From Acanthamoeba sp. SK_2022b (Eukaryota; Discosea; Longamoebia; Acanthamoebidae): DNA of 14,678 nt. The notes beneath the pieces are model-generated. The model saw nothing but the letters and a program-made list of their open reading frames with translations, had not been told where the DNA came from and searched no databases. Where the stretch lies: contig JANDJZ010000982.1 in the NCBI GenBank assembly GCA_027943245.1, forward strand, positions 1-14,678, in the 5' to 3' direction. Both the position numbers and the translations under genes were made by a program. This document shows positions 7,908-14,678 of the stretch, piece by piece (position 1 is the stretch's first letter; each line of letters begins with the position of its first letter).

Positions 7908-9953
7908 TTACAGGGGGCGGGTGATGGAGGAGCCGCTGGGGGGTGGCGCGGCCAGAGAGTGTATGACCTGGTCCCAGTAGTCGTGGTCGCTCATGCTGGT
8001 GGCCATCGTCACCGTCGACTCCGGATAGTGCGTTGGTGAACGCGGTAACGTTGCAGCAGCAGCATCTCCTGGGACGTATTGTGATGATGATGATGGCGGT
8101 GGTGGTCCCGCCAGCAGATGCGAAGGTCGGGCAACGATCGGAGGAGGGCACGCCGGGCCCGTGACCGGTGTGTCGGGATGATCGACAAAGTGCTCCCCCT
8201 GGCGCAGTTGGCCTTCTTCGCAGTACAGGACCACGCACAAAAAGTACTGAACCTGTGCGGAAAAGAGTGTCACTCGAACACTCCTGGAGTAGTTGAGCTG
8301 CTCCCACGATGATGAGTGGCGCACATACATTGCCGTTGGAGCCGTAGAAGAACTGCATGTTGGATGTGCTGCGTACGCAACGTCCGTCCCGGCGGCGAAA
8401 CAGCGGATCGATCGCGAACAGTTCGCTTACTGAGAAGGGCTCCCTGTGTGGCGGTGGGCCTGTGTGAGCCGTTGACGAGCGCTGAGCGTGCGGCGCCGCA
8501 AGGCTGATACCGGTTGGTGGTGTAGGGGGCAAGCCTCTGTCTCGCCCTGGGGTTCTCTGGGCACACCGAGCTGATAGTCTGGCGCTCTAGCTCCGCCTGC
8601 CAACGACTGAGGGTCAGTCAAGCACGCTCAATTCGCCCTACATGCGAGTAGCGCGCCGATCGTATCGTCTGTCCAGAGCACACGCATACGGCCCGTACCG
8701 GAGCAAACTGCAACATACGCCCGAAGAGTTCATTGCAATACGCGAATACCAGAGGGCTGCCTATTGCCGTCACCATGAACGCGACAACAGGGCGCCTGGC
8801 GGTGGGGGGGGGGGCAGAGCGGTGAGCCTAATACAGCAAACGACAAACAGCGAAAACAGTCCGGCAACGCGTACTCGTGGATGTCGCCGATCACGAACGG
8901 TCCCCCGGGCGGAATGCGGAAGTGCCTGAGGAACGGCATGTACTTGCATGCCTCCGCCAGGCCTGGGCAATCGTTCGTCACGGGCACGGGAGCCATCGGC
9001 GTCGTCGTGAGCTCTACGTGCCTCATCGACGTAGATGGCGTCTCGCGCTGCGGCATCTTGTGGTGGAGTCGATCTTCGCTCTCCTCCTCGTCCACCCGCC
9101 GGCGCTTGCGCTTTTCCTTGCGAAGTGTCTTGACCTTGGCGCGCAGCTTGGTGTTCTCCTGGCGCAGCTTGCGAATCTCGTCGGCCATCATCGTGATCAC
9201 CATGCGCGCCAGCTCCGGCTGTCTGTCGTAGGCCGCTGGCGACGCTCCCTCGGGGCCCTCCTGGTGGTAGCGCTGCTGGAAATGGTCATAATTCGCGTAG
9301 TCATCTCCGCTGTCGTCATCCTCGTCGCTGTCATTGTCGTCCATGTGCGCAGCGTAGCTAGCCGAGTGGTGCTCTGCGTAGGTGCCCTGACTTTCATAGT
9401 AGCCTTCCCTGGCGTCGTCCGTGCTCCCTCCGCTCTCGCTCCACCCGCTCTGTTCATCGGGGGAGCTTCGATCCCCCTCCCACTCCACGCCGTATCTACG
9501 CCCATGCTGTCTCCGACCGCAGCCCGATTCGCCTCTAGTCGTAGCCTGTGGCGACCTGCCCGCCGCGTTGGCATCTCCTAGCGCCGTCGGCTCGCGCGTG
9601 CTGTCGTCGGTGTTGGTGTTGGAGGAGCTCGTGCGGTTCCTTGGGGAGGCCTGATTGGGGTACTTGGGGCGGAAGCGGGGGTCGGTTCGCGCAGGTCGGC
9701 CGCGCTTGCGCGGAGCGAGGTCGCAGCATTGGTCGGCCACGCCCCGCTTCACGCACCGCCTGCAGGGTCTCCCTCTTTTTTCGTTCCACACCAAACGTTA
9801 ACGAATGAAAAAGGGGGTAACTAAAGACAACATAAATAATAAACAAAAGCAAAATTAACCAAAAAAAGGGGGAGGGTACCCATCACAGGCGACATGCGAA
9901 CTTCGGCAGTAGTTGCACGCCTTGGGCAGCGCGCCGCTCTTCTTGCTCGCCAT
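7908..9953 (-). CDS. Zn2Cys6 transcription factor with C-terminal PAS-like domain (ERT1/RDS2-like), complete
   Basis: Six exons: 9953-9880, 9774-8875, 8756-8699, 8596-8511, 8443-8329, 8252-7908. They join to 525 residues. The zinc cluster is Cys13-x2-Cys16-x6-Cys23-x5-Cys29-x2-Cys32-x8-Cys41, the spacing of fungal ERT1/RDS2 gluconeogenesis regulators. Next come an AT-hook-like RKRGRP (47-52), a Ser/Thr/Gly-rich linker, an acidic Asp-rich stretch, and a basic coiled coil (IRKLRQENTKLRAKVKTL) that could dimerise. A PAS-like domain (about 300-430: FVIGDIHDPLVFAYCNELFGRML, in parts; RRRDG; VQYFLCVVLYCEE) is followed by a Pro/Ser-rich tail. A nuclear DNA-binding role is inferred from the cluster. 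The first intron splits the cluster after Asp24 and has an A-rich, pyrimidine-poor acceptor. A 10-bp inverted repeat lies upstream. Target genes cannot be read from the sequence. Confidence 0.87.
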
Positions 9954-10262
9954 GGGCGCGGGGATGGTGTGGTTGTGTGCATGTGAACGCGCCAGTTTAC
10001 TACAAAACCGCCCGAGCAGGGAAAACGCCCCGTCCAGAAGAACGTGCGGAATGGTCGTACCCCACCCGGGCATTTTTCGGGCCTAAAATGCCCGCAACAC
10101 CCGCCAATCGGCGTCGTACGTGTCCGGTAGCCGCAACAACGAAAAGCGGTAGTTGCCGTTCATTGCCCATCAACACTCCCTCTCTTCCCTCTTCTGCAAA
10201 TAAATAACACACGTCTTTCCGGGGAGCCGGTCGGCGCGGCGTCCCCCCCAGGGATGCACTCA
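9954..10262. other. Intergenic region between Zn2Cys6 gene and RhoGEF gene
   Basis: A gap of 309 nt that should hold the promoter and 5' UTR of the Zn2Cys6 gene and the 3' end of the RhoGEF gene. It contains a perfect 10-bp inverted repeat (10067-10094). I see no AATAAA on the minus strand here and no supported gene. Confidence 0.7.
10067..10094. promoter_or_regulatory. 10-bp inverted repeat upstream of the Zn2Cys6 gene
   Basis: CGGGCATTTT and AAAATGCCCG are perfect inverted arms around an 8-nt spacer, TCGGGCCT. The element ends 114 nt upstream of the ATG at 9953. Its outer CGG/CCG ends are of the kind Zn2Cys6 proteins bind, so it could be an autoregulatory site. It could also act in RNA from the RhoGEF gene as a 3' hairpin. 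Confidence 0.5.
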
Positions 10263-12642
10263 TCAGAGCGTGACGTTGAATTGGAGGTCCGGCAGCGTGG
10301 GCGCGAGGGCGTAGCGCATCTTCTTGGCCTCCAGCATGGGCTCCCTGCACGCGCCGTTCAGCTCCCTCGTCTCCTGCAGTTGGTGGCCGTGCGCGAGCGC
10401 GCGAGGGACAGATCGGTGAGTAAAAACCGCAGGCGGGCGAGCGGGCGGGCGTGTGGCGCCTACCTCGGCGTTGGTGCTGGGCTTGAAGGTGAGCTTGGCG
10501 TTGCCCATCCGGTTGCCCGACACCCACTTGCCCTCCAGCTTGGCCCCATTCACGAACGACTTCATGATGCCGTTGCCATGAATCTGTTGTCGTTGCGAGA
10601 CGTGCGCGTGGTGAGCATGGCGGACGCAAGCGAATCGAAAAGAGGGGGGTAGGGGTAGGAGGGCACTGTACCAGGTCCTTCTTGAACGTGCCCTCGTATT
10701 GGTTGCCGTTGGTGAACCAGATCTCGCCTTTGCCGTTCTTCTTGTCAAAGGCCCACTGCGCAGTTGAAAAGCCATTGAGGCTCTCGTCAGGCCACGGAGG
10801 GAGAGCGACAGGGAGTGTGAGAGAGGGGGGGGGGGTACCTCGCCGGTGTACTTCTTGATGCGGGACGGCGATGAACCAGCCAGGAAGGTGCCCACTCCAT
10901 GTCGCTGTACAACAAAATAAATAAATGCGTTAATATAATAATATAATAAATGTAGCACTGCAAAGGGTGAGGGCGATGGGGGGGGGGAGAAGTGAACCTT
11001 GTCCTTCTTCCAGCCGCCGTCGTACGTGGAACCGTCAGAGTAGCGCATGGACCCTTCGCCCTCGCGGTAGTTGTACACGAACTGGCCCGTGTAGACGCCC
11101 TCGATCGTCTTGTGGGTGCCCACGCCGTGCTTCATGTCCTCGAGCCACTCGCCGTCGTATTCCTCGATGAGGAGCGACTCGTCGCCGTTATGGTAGTACC
11201 GCAGCACGCCCCGCCCGCTGCGCTGGCCGTAGGCCCACCCGCCCTCGTAGACCTTGCCCGTGGCCGTGGTGAGCACGCCCTGCCCGTGGAACTCGCCGTG
11301 CAGCCACTCGCCGTCATAGTAGAGCCCATTCGCGCACGTGAGCGTGCCTCGCACGGACGGCTGCAGGCCGCATCCCCCCCCCCACGCACCCCCCAATCAC
11401 GTGAGCGTGAAGGCGCCGAGAGGCCTCGACAGAGAAGGAGCAGGCGGGGCGGCGTACGAAGTTTTCCTCCCAGTTGCCGTCGTAGACGTCCTTGTTGGCA
11501 TACCGAAGGATGCCCTGTATTTTTATAATCGTAATAATAGTATTATAATTATATAATTGAAAAAGAGAGAGAGAGAGAAATCGATCAGATACGATATCTC
11601 TTATTATTATTATTGATTTTCTTGTGGATGGGAAGGTGTACGTGTCCAGATCGCTGTCCGGCCTTCCAGCCGCCCTCGTATCGATCGCCCGAGGGATACT
11701 CCATGGTGCCCTGTCCGTCTGTGTAGGCGAGGGGGAGGAGACAAGGGGAGAGACCGCGTATGAGTGGGCGAAAGACGGCGCACGCATTGGCGACAGTGAA
11801 GCCGTGGAGCGGCCGTACGGGGCAGATCGTTGGCCCAATCGCCGTCGAACACCTCCTTGGTGGCGAACACCATTCGACCGAGACCGCACTACCGCAATGC
11901 AACGCAAATGTTCGTCGGTCGACGGTCAGCCACCACCAACGCGAACGTTTGGCATCAACGCCCCCCGCGTTCCGGCGTACCTTGAGGTCGTTTGCAAAAT
12001 TGCCGGTGTAGGTGTTGCCGTGCTGACACATCTCGCCCTTGCCGTGCACCTGCCCTCGCAGCCACTCGCCCCGGTAGAAGGTCGAGTTCTTGAACACGTA
12101 CTGCCCGATCCTCTTGTCCCCCAGAGCCGCGTTGGGCCCGCCCTGTGCGTGCAAGCCGAAACCCCCCCAAACCAAACCAAACCCGCCAGTGAGAACATTG
12201 AAGGCAGGCGGAGAAAGATAGGAGGAGGAGGAGGAGGAGGAGGAGGAGGAGGAGGGGCACCTTGGTGTGCTTCTCCTGAGCGTCGAGGATGTCCTTCTTC
12301 CACGACTCCCTCTCCTCGGGCGTCTTGAAGATGAGCGAGTAGTTGGTACCCGGTCCGGCCAACTCCAGCTGCAGGTTCTTGCCCTTGTTGTCTTTCTCTG
12401 CGGTGGGTGGTAGTGAGGGAGAGGAGGGGAGGGTGAGCGTGCAGCCTCAGTGGCTGCGGGTGGGGGAGGCTGCGAGCGAATGCCAACCTGTGCCGACAGA
12501 GACGTCGGGCTCGCTGAGCCACATGAGCTCGAGCGGCCACTGGTTCTCGGGCCGATTGAGCACGTCTCTCCTGTTGTCGCCGCCTATTGCGCACACGAGG
12601 CCACGGAGAGTGAGGCACACAAGACCGACGACTCGCTCCACG

Positions 12643-12703
<61 letters not shown>

Positions 12704-14678
12704 GTCGTGTGTCAGCCCCCCCCCCCACAAGCGGGAGTGGTGTGGGCGTACCGACTCCGAGCTTGGAGAGCACGGTGGGCACGAGGATGTCGTTGAAGAG
12801 GAGGATGTGGAGCTTCTTCACGCGGTTGCCCAGATTGGGGTCTCGCAGGCCCACCTCCCCCTCGCGCAGCCACTTGCGGTGCGGTTGCAGCAGCGACTGA
12901 CGGCCGGGCCGGCGAGGATCGCGATTCGCGGAGACGCCGGGGTGAGATGGCGAGCGACGGCGAAAGCCATTGCGGGAGGCAGAGCGGCGGGGCGTACGCT
13001 GGCGTTAAAATTGACGGTGAGCTCCACCACCTTCTGCCGCTGCTCGTGCTCCTTGAGGTTCGAGTCGAGGAACACGGCCACCTCGTCCACCTTCTTCAGC
13101 GCTTCCTGTTTGTTGGTTGGCCCCACGCCACGCCATACGACACACAGCACGCGCGGTGAGCCCACGCGCGGGTGTATTGCGCGTGTGCGGGCCATGCCCC
13201 ACCTTGAGAAGGTTGCAGTCCGGGTGGGCCTCGGGAGTGCGCTTGAGGAGGTCCTCGAGGAGCAGCTTGTAGCGGGGGATGCGCTGGATGGGCATGATGA
13301 TGATCGACTCCAGTCGCGACGACTGGACCCGCGGGTCCGAGTCCAATTGCTGTCGCGGGCAATCCGAATCCGAATCCGATCAGAATAAAATAATAACATT
13401 AATATTTATATTATAATTTTAATATAAGATAAATTGGCAACACTGGGAGGGCGAGGGCGTACGTCGACGCGCATGCGAAAGGCGGGGTCCTTGAGCATCT
13501 CAGTATAGTTGTCCAGCGTTTGGCTGTAACTATTCTCGTAGTCTTTGTACATCTTCAAGAAGGGAGCCTGGCGAGCGCGAAGGCAAGTGAGTCTCGGTGG
13601 GGGAGCGCGCACGTACGAGGTGGGTTGGTACCATTTCGACGAATATGTGCCCGATGGTCGAGTTCTCGTGCCAGTTCGCCATCACAGCCTCCAAGCGCTT
13701 CAAAAGCTGTGACACACACACCACGGCGCAGCAAGAAATCAGAAACCGCAGAGCAATTAAAAAAATATAAAATATAAAAAGAAATATAAAATTAAAAAAA
13801 AAATAGAGGTGGAGCCAACCTCGCGGTTGAAGGGAATGAGCTGAAGCACGGCGGGGAAGATCTGAGTCACTTGCATTGCGATGTCCGCCATCTCCGAGAT
13901 GGTCTCCCTGGCGAACGCCAGCAGCGGCGCTTGATACACCTGCACAGCCGATCAAAATAAATAAATAAAATTAATTGATTGATTAATAAATTTAAATAAA
14001 ATTAATAAGCGAGGTGTTGGGGGGGGGGCAGCGTGGTACGTCGACGAGCGTGCAGAGGGCGCTGATGTAGGATCGCTCGGTCTCCAAAAGCTCGTTGGCG
14101 ATCTTCGACCGCCTCTCTGCAGGTCGCGACAGCACGGCCGCACAGAAATGAACACGGGCGACAGCGCAAGTTGATCGACCAACCAGAGGGAGAGGAGACA
14201 CGCACCGTGAGGCGTCTCGTTGGCGGTGGAGGACGCCGAGGAGAAGGTGGAGGGCGAGGAGTTGGGCGAGGGTATCACCGTGATCATCGAGCCCGAGCCG
14301 ATGCCCCCCGGCCCCGCGGGGACGCCCAACGCGGGGCTCGTGGGCGGCACCACGACCGACCCGACGCCCCGCGGGAAGTAGGAGATGGGCCGCGAGGCGC
14401 CCGCCGACGCCGTCATCACGGCTTGGTCCCCTGGCGAGCGGAGATTCGGATGTCAGCCACTCGTGTGTGCGTGCGTGCGCGCGCGTGCGTACCTCGTCCC
14501 GGGAACACGCTGATGGGCCTCGGGGATGGCTCGAGCTTGGTGGGGCCGCCAGCGCTGGCCGCGGCGACGTCGGCCGGACCGAAGAAGCTGCGCATGTTCT
14601 CCTGGCTGCCCATCGGAGTGCCGGCGGCGCTGCCCCTGGCGTCCTCGTACTCGTCATCGTCGTCCACGGCAGCGCCAG
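10263..14678 (-). CDS. RhoGEF: DH-PH-MORN repeat protein (3' part; 5' end beyond window)
   Basis: Twenty exons: 14678-14493, 14430-14206, 14116-14040, 13939-13820, 13706-13632, 13567-13463, 13349-13203, 13105-12998, 12896-12752, 12583-12488, 12397-12261, 12142-11981, 11888-11819, 11718-11642, 11514-11458, 11360-10998, 10904-10839, 10755-10672, 10583-10464, 10373-10263. They join to 842 visible residues, open at the N-terminus. Residues 1 to about 136 are low-complexity (acidic, then Pro/Ser/Gly). The DH domain is about 137-345, with ELLETERSYISAL as its first helix and the conserved IIIMPIQRIPRYKLLLEDL helix. PH is about 350-475 (HILLFNDILV, NYSLIFKTPEERESWKKDI). About 13 MORN motifs (YxGxWxxGxxHGxG) then run to about 805, with a short unique tail. 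DH-PH swaps GDP for GTP on Rho proteins and MORN arrays usually bind lipid or scaffold. The order recalls alsin, but there is no VPS9 domain at this end. Confidence 0.94.
12221..12255. repeat. (GGA)n trinucleotide repeat, intronic
   Basis: A GGA array of about 35 nt in the intron 12143-12260 of the RhoGEF gene. On the sense strand it is (TCC)n starting just after the GTGCCC donor. It is not coding in the spliced model. Confidence 0.9.
12644..12702. repeat. (TG)n dinucleotide microsatellite, intronic
   Basis: A perfect array of about 59 nt in the intron 12584-12751 of the RhoGEF gene, (CA)n on the sense strand. A C-run of about 10 nt (from about 12717) lies next to it. Confidence 0.97.

Noticed and set aside
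8877..9581. Plus-strand frame of 234 codons
   Set aside because: Antisense to the large exon of the Zn2Cys6 gene; its Val/Leu-rich composition is a by-product of the GC-rich complementary codons.
9823..9850. TTTAG acceptor near 9828 for the first Zn2Cys6 intron
   Set aside because: It has a better pyrimidine context but leads to an in-frame stop, or to the wrong frame for the last three cysteines.
1..14678. tRNA, rRNA, CRISPR or transposon features
   Set aside because: I found no cloverleaf with A and B boxes, no spaced direct repeats, and no transposase or long terminal repeat signals on reading both strands.

Overview
The window reads as nuclear DNA of a free-living amoebozoan, most likely Acanthamoeba or a close relative. 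That is an inference from gene style, not a database match. The genes are GC-rich and densely broken by short introns of about 75-250 nt. Many donors read GTACG, exons average about 100-150 nt, the introns carry simple repeats and homopolymers, and intergenic gaps are 300-600 nt. I could reconstruct five genes, all on the minus strand, by joining exons whose phases agree at every junction. Two run off the window, one at each end.

From right to left, which is the direction of transcription: (1) 14678-10263 is the 3' part of a Rho guanine-nucleotide exchange factor with a disordered leader, DH domain, PH domain and about 13 MORN repeats. (2) 9953-7908 is a complete Zn2Cys6 transcription factor with an AT-hook-like motif, acidic region, basic coiled coil and C-terminal PAS-like domain, resembling fungal ERT1/RDS2 regulators. 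(3) 7594-6230 is a complete Rab GTPase with an odd C-terminus. (4) 5729-2499 is a complete nonaspanin orthologous to TM9SF3. (5) 1904-1 is the 5' part of a soluble-guanylate-cyclase-like haem/NO sensor, an H-NOX domain followed by HNOBA. Its cyclase part, if any, lies beyond the window.

The genes are co-oriented but I see no sign of an operon or shared pathway. Rab, TM9SF3 and the RhoGEF would all fit membrane traffic and actin control, while the other two are a gas sensor and a transcription regulator. The gaps (1905-2498, 5730-6229, 7595-7907, 9954-10262) contain no gene I can support. Points of interest are the altered YxSxR motif of the H-NOX domain, the amoebal Zn2Cys6-PAS factor with a 10-bp inverted repeat in its promoter region, the single-cysteine Rab tail, two well-supported GC-AG introns, the GTACG donor preference, and C-tracts just after several donors.
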